NCBI GenBank assembly: GCA_031772625.1
Contig: CM062807.1
Span: 1,146,111,007-1,146,175,006 of the forward strand
Direction: 5' to 3'
DNA from: Pinus tabuliformis
Taxonomy: Eukaryota > Streptophyta > Pinopsida > Pinales > Pinaceae
Length of the DNA: 64,000 nucleotides
The position numbers and the translations under genes were made by a program. Below are positions 21,475-32,965 of this stretch, in pieces; within the stretch, counting starts at the first letter, position 1, and every line of letters begins with the position of its first letter. The notes beneath the pieces are model-generated. The model was not told the origin of the DNA. It saw only the letters and a program-made list of their open reading frames with translations, and made no database searches.

Positions 21475-24400
21475 TTAACAACAAGATGATGCATCAAAAA
21501 CCCCCAACTTTTGCCTGAGGTATTCAAAGGTCTCCCTGGGCAATGGTTTGGTGAGTATATCAGCCACTTGTTCCTTAGAAGGAACATACTCCAACTTTAC
21601 CTTTTGTTCAAGCACTTGTTCCCTGAGAAAATGATACTTGATCGGTATGTGCTTGGTCTTTGAATGCGTGACTGGGTTCTTTGAGATGTTGATTGCACTT
21701 GTATTATCACATAAGATGGAGATAGGTGGTGTACAAGTGATTTGAAAATCCTGCAAGGTCTGCATCATCCAAAGAAGTTGAGTGCAACAAGATGCAGCAG
21801 CCACATATTCTGCCTCAGCTGTAGATAAAGCAATCGAAATATGTTTCTTGTTGAACCAAGATACTAATCTGGAACCCATAAAGAAAGCACCACCACTTGT
21901 GCTTTTCCTGTCATCCACACTTCCGACCCAATCTGCATCTATGTAAGCATGAAGTGTGAGATCTATGTCTCTAGGATACCATAAGCCATAGTTTTGAGTT
22001 CCTTGAAGATACTTGAAAATTCTCTTCACTGCCTGAAGATGAGTTTCTTTTGGATTTGCCTGAAATCTTCCAACTATTCCCACTCCATGCATGATGTCTG
22101 GTCGGGTACCTGTCAAATAAAGAAGACTTCCAATCATAGATCTGTAGGTTGGTTGATGCACTGCTGCTGACTCATCATTTGCACTAAGGCTACATCCTGT
22201 GACCATGGGCGTACATACTAGTTTTTCATCTTCCATGCCATATTTCTTCAAAATCTGCTTGAGATACTTGGTTTAAGACAAAAAGATACCATCTTCATTT
22301 TGTTGGATTTGCAAACCAAGAAAATATGTCAGTTCTCCAAGCAAAGACATTTCGAATTCTTTCTGCATCAGCGACGCAAAGCTTTGACTCATAGCTTCTT
22401 CATTGCTGCCAAAGATAATATCATCTACATACATAACAAGTATTAGCAATTTGTCATTTTCAATTTTTATATAGAGATTGCTATCTGCTGAACCTTTTGA
22501 AAAACCTTGTTGATGAAGATATTTGTCCAAGCAGTAGTACCAATCTCTTGGAGCCTGTTTAAGACCATAGAGAGCCTTTTTCAGTTTGCATACAAGATTT
22601 GGATCGTTCCCAAGAATGAAACCATCTGGCTGCTCAATGTATACTTCTTCTTCTAAGTCTCCATTCAGAAAGGTTGATTTCACATCCATTTGAAATACTT
22701 TGAACTTCTGATAGCTTGAGAGAGCAAGGAACATTCGGATGGCCTCTAGTCTTGCAACAGGAGCAAAAGTTTCTTCAAAATCTATTCCTTCTTGTTGAGC
22801 ATACCCTTTGCAAATAATCTCGGCCTTGTTTCTAATTACTTCCCCGTTTTCATTCAACTTATTTTTGAAGACCCATTTTGTCCCTATGACATTCTTATCT
22901 TTTGGTCTAGGAACCAACTCCCAAGTGTTGTTCTTTTCAATTTGCTCAAGTTCTTCTTCCATTGCCTTGACCCAACATTCATCTTTGCATGCCTCTTTTA
23001 CATTTTGTGGTTCAGTGGAGGAGAGTAATGCCAAATAGCTTGAGGCTTCTGCAATAGTTCTTCTTGTTTGTACGCCTGCTTCTTTCTGCCCCAAAATCTG
23101 ATATTCTGGATGATTCTTCTAAACATACCTGGATGGAGACTTCTCTTCTATCCTTATCTGTTCCTCTGGTGCCTCTTGAGGTTCTTCTTCATCATCTGTC
23201 TGATTTGGAGAGTAGTCTTCATTCTCTTCGATATTTTCATGATTTACTTGCCTAGGAATATATCGTTTTTCATCAACCACTACATCAATGTTGTCAACAA
23301 TTCTTCCAAGCCTTTTATTGTAACACTTATATGCTTTGCTATGGGGAGAATAACCAAGGAGAATGCCTTCGTCTGCTCTAGGTTCAAGTTTGCCAAGTTG
23401 TTCATCAGTATTCTTAATATAGCATTTGCTCCCAAAAAATTTGAAGTGCTTTACCAAAGCAGTCTCACCATACTAGAGCTCATGTGAAGTTTGAGTGTTG
23501 TTCACTCGAACATTTGTTTTGTTGAGAATAACAACCGCAACAAATGCAGCTTCACCCCAGAAGGTTGCGGGAGTTCCAGACTCATCAAGCATAGCACGAG
23601 CCATTTGTTGGACCGTTCTGTTCATCTTTTCCACAACTCCATTCTGCTGAGGAGTCCTAGCTGTAGAGAATTCCCTTCTTATTCCATGTTCTTCACAAAA
23701 GTCGAAAAATTCATTTGAGGTAAATTCCCCACCTCTGTCAGATGTGAGGCGCTTAATTTTGTAATCTGATTCATTTTCAACCAAGGCTTTGAAAGACTTG
23801 AACTTTTTGAATGCTTTGTCCTTGTGTTTCATAAGTCCTAGCCAAACCATCCTGGAGAAGTCATCAATGAATAGTATAAAGTATTCTTCTCCTCGAGGTG
23901 ACCTTGTCCTAAATGGACCACATACATTTGTATGGACTAGTTCAAGAGGCCTGCTGGTAGATCCTTCCTTCTCAGGGAAGTTAGTTCTGGTTTGCTTACC
24001 AAACTGACATGATTTGCATATGGTGTTGTCTGGAATTTTGATTTCTGGAAGCCCACGAACTGCTCGGTATTTGCATGCTTTCCTTATTTGTGAAAAACTT
24101 AGATGCCCCAACCTTCGGTGCCATAACCAGTGTTCATCATCCTTGCTCAAATAGCATTGTTGTTGTCCTTCTTCAAATATGTAAAGATTATTTGGAGTTC
24201 TTCTGCCTTTGATCACTGTTTCTCCTGTATCAAGATCACGAACACTACATCCATTTGATCGAAATATTACCTCGGTTCCTTGATCGCACATCTGACTGAC
24301 ACTCAGTAGGTTATGCTTCAAGCCATCAACATACAAAACATTTCCAGCTTTGACCTTTTCTTTTAACTGAGCAATGCCTTTTCCTTTTATGGCTGCAGGG

Positions 24401-26328
24401 GTATCATTTCCAAAAGAAACTTTCTTTCCCTTTTCTAAAGCAGTATATGATTCAAGTTTTTCTTTATCACCTGTCATATGCTTCGAACATCCGCTGTCGA
24501 TGTACCATTGATTTTCCTGTCCTTCTGCATAAAAATCTATCCCACATCTTTCTGGTTGTGGTTCCTTTATTCTCCATGTTCTGGTACTTGAGGCTTGTTC
24601 CTTTGTCTGCCAAAACCTGCTCCTGCATTCAGAATCTTCATGACCAAAGTTATTACAAATAGAACATTCAATTTCATTTTCAAGGGCCGAAAAGTTGTTA
24701 TAATTCCTTTTCGTGATCCCAGTCATATTTCTTTGTCCTTTAGCTTCTCTAGTCATGATTGTTTTATAGGCAACACATTGAGCTACTTTGTGGCCAAAGT
24801 TATGGCAAGAGAAACATTGGCCATTGAAGAAACTTCTGCAATTATCAAATCTATCAGCCAAATGATCCATTCTTGAGGCAAATTGAGAAGATTTTACCTG
24901 TGGCTGGTTGTAGCTTTTGTTCATCCTTAAAATGGATTGCACTTGATTTACCTGGTAGTCTTTTTTTATTCTTAATGTAGTTCGTCCCTGTTTTACCTGG
25001 TGATCTCCATTGGGCTTTTGCTCAGTCCTCCTTGCTGCATCGAGATAACTCTTTGAGGTGGATGCTTGAGATGTTTCTCCATTATACCCCAGACTTGTCT
25101 TGATTAGTGGAAAACGTTGTACATTGATAATCTCATCCAGAGTTTCAGAACCTTTAACAAACTTAACATTAAGAGCCTTTGTTTTCTCAATTTCTTTTCT
25201 AAGGCCAACAATTTCACATTCTAATTTTTCAAGAAATTTTTCTTTTTCCTCAAGTTGAAATTGCAGGGTATCAATGATCATATTCTTTTCTTCTAAACAT
25301 GTATTAAGTCTAGAAATATCTTCATAAAAGCTATCCACATCTATAGCATCCATGTAATCATCATCTTCAAAAGCCATTAAAAGTTTATAGTGATTACCTC
25401 GTTCATCTTCATCACTATTTGATAGACCATCACTGCCTTCATGAGTGTAATAGCTTTTCTTTTTTGCATTCTGTTTCTTTTTCCATCTAATAGGTTCCTT
25501 CCCTTTGTCAATCTTATCCTTATGAGGACATTTGGCAGCATAGTGACCGACTCTTCCACAAGCAAAGCATTTGAAGGGTAACTTACCTCTGAATCTTCCA
25601 GTACCCCGTTGAAGATTTCTGACAAAATTTGATTCTTCTTCTTCTTCTTCTGACATGTCTCCTGATTCATAGTACTCTCATTTGCCTGAAGCCTTGAAGG
25701 CATCTTCTCTCTTGTCTGATGGACCTCCTTTCCTCATTTCATAAGCAGTTAGAATTCCATGCAGCTGTGACATTTTAAGATTTTGTATATTCTCCTTTTC
25801 TTCTATTGCAGAAACTTTAGATTCAAACCTAGTTGACAAAGATCTTAGAACTTTTTCAACCACAACAGCCTCTTTTATTTCTTCACCCAAATTTTTCATA
25901 CAGTTAACAGTCTCATCTACACGAAGAAAATAGTTAGCCACACTTTCATCATTATACATCCTGAGATTTTCATACTGAATCCCGAGGGTTTGAAGTTTTG
26001 CTCGTTTTACCTTATCATCTCCTTCATAGCTCAGAACAATCTTGTCCCATATTTCTTTTGCGGATTTATACTGCATAACTTTCACGAATTCTGATTGAGA
26101 TAGACATCCTAGAAGAGTATTGACCACCTTTGCATTGGTTTCATGTTTCTTCTTCTCAGCTGGATCTGTAGGAGTCGCTGATGGAAAAGTATACCCTGCT
26201 TCTATGATGTCCTAGACTTCTGTACCCAGAGATTGAAGATAGGCAGTAACTCTTACCTTCCAATATACGAATTTTGTCCCATCAAAAATCGGTGGCCTGA
26301 TTGATGCTTCCCTCTTGTAGTTTCTCAT
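21475..26328 (-). pseudogene. gag-pol: Copia gag-pol polyprotein, one frame with five nonsense codons
   Basis: Start ATG at 26328 (MRNYKREASIRPP). Gag UBN2-like region 26300-25680; three zinc knuckles, CFACGRVGHYAAKC (residues 30-43 counted from Met 25656) and, further on, CFSCHNFGHKVAQC and CSICNNFGHEDSEC, with a Glu/Lys-rich probable coiled coil between the first and second. Protease WYIDSGCSKHMTG (Asp at 24496-24498). Integrase with HRRLGHLS...CKSCQFGK; its first catalytic position is Asn (HTNVCGPF, 23926-23928) where the family has Asp; TSDRGGEF and GVVEKMNRT follow. RT with YVDD at 22420-22431; RNase H with YIDADWVGS, STAEAEYVA and LCDNTSAI. In-frame stops: 26214-26212, 25680-25678, 23475-23473, 23121-23119, 22275-22273. 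No frameshift. About 1618 codons. Confidence 0.93.
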
Positions 26329-26368
26329 GATGATGGATCTTCCTTCAAGCGATCAAGCTTCTTCAGAA

Positions 26369-26387
26369 GAACCTGGCTCTGATACCA
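26369..26387 (-). promoter_or_regulatory. Copia primer-binding site (initiator Met tRNA)
   Basis: Minus strand TGGTATCAGAGCCAGGTTC starts 2 bases inside the 5' LTR boundary. It matches the 3' end of plant initiator-Met tRNA over at least 18 bases, a better fit than in the gypsy elements here. Confidence 0.93.
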
Positions 26388-26389
26388 AT

Positions 26390-28302
26390 TGTTGGAAATA
26401 ATATTGAGAGTGGGGGGTGAATCAGTATTATTAAGTTCTTTTCAATAAACCATCCAGATTTATGCTTTAAATTATTCTTTCAATATTGATAATTAACTTG
26501 TATGTCAGACCTATATAATAATGAACAAGAACAGTGAAAAACAGATAGTCACATGAAGTAACACTAGATATAAGGTGGAAACCCAATGTGGGTGAAAACC
26601 ACCTACTGCAATATGTCTCTATCTTCTTTCAAATAGAACTTCTTTTACAATGAATTTGTACTGGTGCAGTCCTTTACTAGTACGCAGGCTGCAACCTGCA
26701 GAGAGCTACAACTCTCTCTCTCATTCTCCAGTCTCTCCTGGAAGGGAGCTACAACCCCCTACTTCTTTTAAGGACCATGTTTCATTAATTTTCAGACTGG
26801 ATCCAAGAAGATCAAATGAGAATCAACTAATTTCCTTATACAACAAACCTTCAGAATCACCCAAGCACCAGATCAATATACATATAAGTATATTATGATA
26901 GTTATCCACCCGATCTAGTCAACCATCAACAAAGAGGCTAATCATGCTGATATCAGAACTCAATACAGCGAATAAACATAAAATTGCGCACCCAGAACTC
27001 TACAGATTAGTCAAAGGAAGATAAAACAAATCTAGACTAGGGACCGCGACTTTTCCAAAACATCTGTGAACATCTGCACCTGTGGTTCTTTTTGATATGC
27101 GGGTATATGCGCCTGCACAGTCTTCTGCTCTGCGCACTGTATCACTCCTAAAAATAGATGATTTTTAGGCTTCTAGCATACCCAGACTGCACTGATGAGA
27201 TCTCAACCATCACTTCCCTACCGATTGCAAGTGTTTCAGAACTGTTCTTTCGTAAGATCTTCAATATTCACTGATGACTTCCCAAACGTTCTCCTTTCCT
27301 CTTATATAGTCAAGCTCTTGTTAAAACAATGAATCGAAACTGTAGATTACCAATACAGGAGATTTGAAAACTTGGGGCTCAATAGCTTGGACCGATCACT
27401 TAAACGATGACTTAAGTGATAAAACAAAGAAAAATGATGAAAAAATAGTCCAAACGACTAAGAGGCAGACTTCAAGCTTAATTCATCTGCAACTATAATG
27501 TATCGGGTACGCTCCTTATCGCAATCGGTGCTTCCACATAACATATCCAATTGCCGATGGCCAATCTGATGGATCGGATGCAATATGGTGTTTAACCATG
27601 CTTTATATTTCTGTCGGGTCCGCACACATATCGCAGTCGGATGTTTGGGGTTGACAACCCTTTATACATCACAATTACTGCGGATGCGATATAACAATAA
27701 ATCCAATTGAGATATGCCATTGGGTCCACATATATTATCGCAATCGGAGGTTTCAGTGGTGGCACATAGCTGAACCACCGATTAGCGATGCGCCGATATG
27801 CCGATATATATATAAACTTTTTTCCGATAGAGTGTTTGCCTTATATATATGGTTTGGCTTCCGTTTTCCCTCCGATAGTGTTAAACACATATGTGCATAG
27901 ATTTTGGCCTCTGATAGTTGTGAATGCATATATATGGGTTTTAATCGCCCGATAACTCCTGATAACTCTATTTTCGCTCCCGATAACTATGTCTGTTGCT
28001 CCAGATGGCTCCTCTGGCTTGGTAGTGTCTTCCAAAGACCTCCTTACATATGTTAATGCCTCTATTGCTCCGATAAGCTCCCGATAGCTGTGAATTCTCC
28101 TCTTCTTTGGCATATATATGTGACATATACATATATATGGCTCCTCTTCTCTCCTCTTGGCTCCTCTTGGCTCCATCTTGCTCCGATATGCCCTGTTTTC
28201 TCTGTTTATCTCTTCTGTAGATTCATCTAATTGAATATAAGTGAGATGTTCTTCAACGAGTGGGTTGCCATCAAGTACAACACATGCATCATAATGCCAA
28301 CA
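26390..28302 (-). repeat. Copia 5' LTR
   Basis: 1913 bp, TGTTGG...CCAACA, the promoter-bearing LTR of the minus-strand element. It carries TATCGCAATCGG at 27517-27528 and 27736-27747. Differences from the 3' LTR are mostly single-base transitions plus a shorter CCCGATAACT array. Confidence 0.95.
27301..27309 (-). promoter_or_regulatory. Probable TATA box of the copia 5' LTR
   Basis: Minus strand CTATATAAG, with the same motif at the equivalent place in the 3' LTR (about 20105-20113). It sits about 900 bp upstream of the LTR/primer-site junction, so R-U5 would be long. Assignment rests on motif and conservation only. Confidence 0.55.
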
Positions 28303-29330
28303 TCATTTACACATGTATTGTTTTCTAATTCACAACATACATGAAACCATAAGTGAGTGTGAAATCAACAGCTTCAATGCACAATTTTAGAGGAGGAAAA
28401 ACATACATGAAATGATTTATAGAAGAGAAAACATATTGCACATTACTCTGCTTGGAATCAACAAAATTGCTTCATTAATATCTGAAGATAGAGTCCAAAT
28501 CACCAATCCACTATAGTTAACATTTGCATAAGCTAAAGCACCTCCGGAACAAGAAAAATGAACCATAAGTATAACCATTTTCTCTACAAACAGAGTTTAG
28601 AACTTGCAAAAGCAGAATTCGGGCCCCTCAAATGTAGAATTTGGGAACCTTTCTAAACATTTTCTTCCCTCTTTCTATAATGAGAGGGGAAGCTTGAAAC
28701 AAAAATTACAAAATATCTCAGCCATGATCCAACTATCTAATCGACTAGATGTCTCATCATGTGGAGGTTCTGCTGCCCCAATCATTACAACAACTTTGAT
28801 ACTTTCTTTAAAATGCAAAAATTACAAAATAACAAAAATTTAGAAAATTGAATGATGTTCTTAGCAAAATATCTCCATACCATTTCCTGTGATTGCCTCG
28901 AATCACGCTACGTCCCTACCACGATGTTCCTCCTCATTTACCTTGCTAGTATGCATGTTGCTTTTCCCCTTAACTTCTTGAATTCCCCACTTTCTCAATC
29001 CAGAAGTGATCGACTGTGGTGGCCTTAACAGTGCTTTACGATCATAGTTGTTCCCTCATCCATATGCATTCACTATAGGCCATACTTATCACAACCCAAT
29101 ATACCTCGTAACTCTTATAAAAGATAGTTATGAAAAAATAAAAATATAACTCTTATCTCCCTAATCTCCTATTACTTAAGCTCCTTTATCACTTCTCAAC
29201 CATGGACAACTACCTGTGACCAAAGGCTTAAAGCATAGGTGATGAAATATTGGATCCTTTCTCTCCTCGTAAATTCATTTGAAATAACCTTCTGAAATCA
29301 TAAATTTCTGATTCCACCAAGATCCTTTTC
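28303..29330. other. Non-coding DNA right of the copia insertion
   Basis: Begins with the TCATT duplication (28303-28307). AT-rich and without recognisable coding sequence; the open frame 28604-28843 has no domain and is probably chance. Confidence 0.5.
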
Positions 29331-29339
29331 CATTGGCCA

Positions 29340-30835
29340 TCTTCCTGTGTATCCCATAGAACTGGGTGTCATGACCATAGGCTTAGCATTGGGGGGCTAT
29401 GATATCAAAGCCTTTATTTAGTTTAAATATTTTAAAATAAGCGTTATGAAATTGTAACCTTCCAATGCCTCCCAATTCCTTTCGTTTAACCCATTTCTAT
29501 TTTTCCTCCATGGGACCCGGTGTGGTGATCGAAGTCTTGGTGCTTGGGTTCTAAAGCCTTTGGGATCCTAGTAGGGGCCTATCTCCCTTTATAATTCATG
29601 CTTCTCCCTTCATCCTTTAGATGTTCATGACTAGGCTCCACCACATATCAAAGCCCCTTCACCATCGAAACCTTTTCAAAAAATAAATTTCATAGGAGTT
29701 CTGATATTCACTTCCCCAGTAGGGTTCAATAGCACTTGATGCTCGACCCCAACTCTATGTATTTGGTTCTTTTGTTTCCCACGTCCGGGCGCCATTTAAC
29801 ACTGAATCCCCTCTCAGTGAAACAAAGTTACAATGGCCTCTCCCTCCGATATGCCGACCTCTGAAATGATATCATGATGATGTCATCATATCCATGTGGA
29901 GCCTCCTTAGTGGTGACACATCTCACCCATATTTTCCCCATTATACCCTCAAAAAAGATGAAACTAACTGCCACGTGTCCTTCATGCTGCCACGTCAAGA
30001 TGACACAATTTGCCTCATCAGCTTCTCAGGGTCAATCATTTGTTTCCATGTGTCATGTCTTGAGGAGAGAGAACGGGTCCATGGGGTCCTTAATTTTATG
30101 ATGATTTCCTTTGCATTTCCCCTTCTCGGCAACCTCAGATATTTTCAAAGAACTTCAATTGTTAAGGAGTTACAAAAATCCAAGGCTTTGAAATCCCTCT
30201 GCTCCAAGGACTAGCCTTTCGATATCAGGTTTCGATATAGCTTCCTTCTTATTTCCTTATAACGCTTGGGTGCCCTTGATTATACTGAGTCTTCATGACC
30301 AAGTGCCAGCATATATCAAAGCCTTCTTCATCAGGAGAATTTAAAAAAGGAATTAAAAGGGTCTTGATGCTACCATCCTCCAAAATTCCATCTTAGCACA
30401 TAGGCATTCTGACTAGCCCTACACCCTTGGCCCCTTTGGATTTCCATAACTGGGTGCTAGTAGATTTCAGAGCCCCTCTCATCGAAATATTTCAAATTTG
30501 GAATTAACCTTGGAGTTACAATGACTCCCACTTTTGATGGGCTCAAATATTTTGATCCTCGGCACCTAGCCCTACGCACTTGGTCCTTTAAAGTCTTTGT
30601 GACCAATGATCACCTGATTTCAGAGCTCCTTTCATCAAATGATTTTCAAAAAGGAATTAAAATATAGTTACACTGGCCACCATGCTAAAAAATGCAGACC
30701 TTTGCAATGAAATCATGATGATGTCATCACCTCCACGTGTTGCCTCCTAAATGGTGACCCATGTCACCCAAATTTGTCCCTTTAGGTCCCTAAAAATTCC
30801 AAAATTGCCTACCACATGTCCTTATCCCGCCACAT
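29340..30835 (+). repeat. Decayed tandem array, irregular units of roughly 150-250 bp
   Basis: A recurring phrase of the type CATGACCA-(G)TGC..A-ATATCAAAGCC followed by TTCATCG, AAAAAGGAATTAAAA and GTTACAATGG appears near 29370, 29630, 30285, 30455 and 30600. A second phrase (ATCATGATGATGTCATCA...GGTGAC-CAT-TCACCC, then CC(A)C-TGTCC) occurs at about 29868-29990 and 30705-30830. No ORF of note. Element C inserted at the right end of the last unit. Confidence 0.6.
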
Positions 30836-31888
30836 TGTTACATAGGAAAATGACCTCCTCATCAGCTCAGAGGAGAAGGGTAAGATGACTGAAAGATTGA
30901 CCAAGCTCACAGGCCTATTTTCCAAGCTAACGCTCTCCAAGAACTAGCAACATGATTTATAAAGCTTCCTAGCCATGCATTAGGTGTGCTAGTCCCTAGG
31001 GTAACTCTGTTCGTTTCCTCGGGAGGTGCGTTAGTCAACTTAAGTGAGTTTCTAGAGGTCGAAGGAGCATGTTGACCGAGAAAGATCCCTATATTCACTC
31101 CTATGTTAGCTCATAAAGTAGGGAAACACCCAAATTCGACTTGTTTGGTATAATTTCTATTCTTAATGGAGTCTACAATCAGGGAAAGAGCGATAAACCA
31201 TGGAAACATCTCTTATTTTTCCCAAAATAACTCATAAAGGATTTGGCAAGGCTTATCCTCTCGTGCTATATATTTGAGGCTAGGGCCATTGTGAAAGGAC
31301 TCGAAAGTATTGAAAGGATTGCCTATTGATTGTCGAAGCTTGTATTAGACATTGGCTCTTCAAGAGGTTAAGAAGAGAGAGAGAGGAGCTAGAGGAGTAA
31401 GGGAAGGCTGATGCAACTGATGGTTGTAATCACTCTTTCCTATCATTAATATAGACCTGTAGTTGTCTTGTCCACTCTATGGCATTGGTATTGTGATTTA
31501 TTTACATGTTTATGAAACACTAATGATTATGAGTAGCTTAGATGTATGTAGTTAGATATCCCTATGTATTATTTTATTGATTATAGAGTTCAGGCTTCTG
31601 TGATCCATATCAAGTTTGTGAGAGATTTTTCGACGAAAATCACATGGAATACCATTTGTCGATGCGTTTCGAACCAACTAGTGTGGTTCATCATCAGGAC
31701 AAGTTGAAGAAACAGATCCAGCTTAGCATGTTAAATAGTCTGAGCAGAGCCTCCAACGGCTAACTTGACCAACGGCTAGTTTGACTCTAGGACCGGGGTC
31801 AAAATTATTTTATTAATTTAAATAGTAATATCTGGGACCAATATATAAAAATATATAAAATATTTTAATGGGTATTTAGTTCAAAAAA

Positions 31889-32360
31889 TATTATAAAAAT
31901 TATAAGTTAATTAGTAATTAAAGGAAATTTAGTTAAATAAAGGACCTTATAATATATGAATAAATTGAATACAAATATATAAAGTAATATATAATATAAT
32001 TTTATTTAAAAGTATTATTAAAAATTATAAGTTAATTAATAATTAAATGGAAAATTAGTTACATAAAGGACATTATAATATCTGAATAAAATAAAGTAAT
32101 ATCAAAAGGATGTTAGGTTAGTTAGAAAATTATTTAAAAAGTATAAGTTGATTAGAATTTAAATGGAAAATTAGTTATATAAAGGACCTTATAATATAAG
32201 AATAAATTATATGAATAAATATAAATATATAAAATATATATATGTATATAAATAATTGAAATGGGTGAATATTTAGAAGAATTATTAAAATTAAAAGCTA
32301 ATTAGTATTCAAATGGAAAATTAGTACCAAAGGACCTTATAATAAGTTATAAGAAATGAG
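31889..32360 (+). repeat. AT-rich tandem repeat, four degenerate units of about 115-150 bp
   Basis: Units start near 31889, 32013, 32129 and 32281, each with ATTAT-AAAATTATAAGTTAATTAG, AATTAAATGGAAA-TTAGTTA and ATAAAGGACCTTATAATAT. It lies inside the unidentified insertion. Confidence 0.8.
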
Positions 32361-32373
32361 AAAATTAACACTC

Positions 32374-32524
32374 TAAAAAAAAAAATAAAAAAAAATAAAA
32401 ATAAAAATAAAAATAAAAATAAAAATAAAAATAAAAGAAAAAAATAAATAAATAAATAAAAAATTAAAAAAAAACATATAGATATATATATATATATATA
32501 TATAGAATAAAAAAAAAAAAAAAA
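32374..32524. repeat. A-rich simple repeats
   Basis: About a dozen AAAAAT/AAATA units, then (AAAT)n, a TATATA run (32485-32503) and a terminal A run. The minus-strand open frame across it is a low-complexity artefact. Confidence 0.95.
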
Positions 32525-32946
32525 CCTAAGGAGGAGAGCGGAAAAATGACTAGGAAGAGAGTGCTGGGACCCAACACCTACTGATTTTCCAGCCATCCTC
32601 CCTATTGAGATTTCTTGGCCTCATTTCAATCTCAAGCGCTTCCCTAAAATTTCGACGAAAGTTATATGTTGTGACATTATGCCTCATTTTGTTCATGTGC
32701 AGGTATTGATCTTGGAGCTAGCGAGGGGGTCTTACACTCCATTACTTTGCATTCTATAGCAACAATAGACCAAGATCTGAGGTAATAATCCTTCTTCTTA
32801 CTTTGATTATCATTTCACTAATATGAATATGTGCATGTATCTCTGGGCTAGTTGCAACTAATCCAATTGTCTGCCAAGGATCCTGGGAAGATCCTTGAGG
32901 GTATCGCCACCACCAAACACTCATGCATTAATCCCTATAGCATAAT

Positions 32947-32965
32947 TGGCGACTCTGCTAGGGAC
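32947..32965 (+). promoter_or_regulatory. Element C primer-binding site (not Met tRNA)
   Basis: TGGCGACTCTGCTAGGGAC begins 4 bases after the 5' LTR. It differs from the Met-type sites of the other elements and resembles the Arg-tRNA-type sites reported for Ogre-like elements; I assign the tRNA only tentatively. Confidence 0.75.

Larger units (their letters stand above)
19196..28302 (-). mobile_element. Full-length Ty1/copia LTR retrotransposon
   Basis: 9107 bp between perfect TCATT duplications. The LTRs (1981 and 1913 bp) start TGTTGG and end CCAACA. On the minus strand the order is 5' LTR, Met-tRNA primer site, gag, protease, integrase, RT, RNase H, polypurine tract, 3' LTR; integrase before RT defines Ty1/copia. 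The LTRs are about 95% alike over the first 230 bp by eye, making this the youngest element here. The whole gag-pol stays in one frame with five nonsense codons. Long LTRs, Met priming and extra zinc knuckles are compatible with several copia lineages; I do not assign one. Confidence 0.95.
31586..32660. mobile_element. Unidentified insertion inside the element C 5' LTR
   Basis: Absent from the 3' LTR. TTTCGACGAAA is present near both ends (31628-31638 and 32650-32660), a possible 11-bp target duplication; if so the insertion proper is 31639-32649 and the 40 bp before it belong to a longer LTR variant. It contains a C/G-richer head (31640-31800), an AT-rich tandem array, an A-rich simple repeat and a C/G-richer tail. 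No ORF. The class is unknown; a non-autonomous element or solo LTR is possible. Confidence 0.6.
30836..32942 (+). repeat. Element C 5' LTR, split by an internal 1-kb insertion
   Basis: Starts TGTTACATAGG and ends ATAGCA. It matches 44886-45926 from 30836 to about 31585 and from about 32660 to 32942; the middle has no counterpart in the 3' LTR. Without it the LTR would be about 1.03 kb, against 1041 bp for its partner. A conserved TATATATTT (31267-31275; 45317-45325 in the partner) is a plausible TATA box. Confidence 0.92.

Noticed and set aside
22792..24876. Plus-strand ORFs inside the copia pol region
   Set aside because: They are antisense shadows of a continuous minus-strand gag-pol whose domains are recognisable.
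32321..32596. Minus-strand ORF of 91 codons
   Set aside because: It is a translation of an A-rich/TA simple repeat, mostly Phe/Leu/Ile runs with no complexity.
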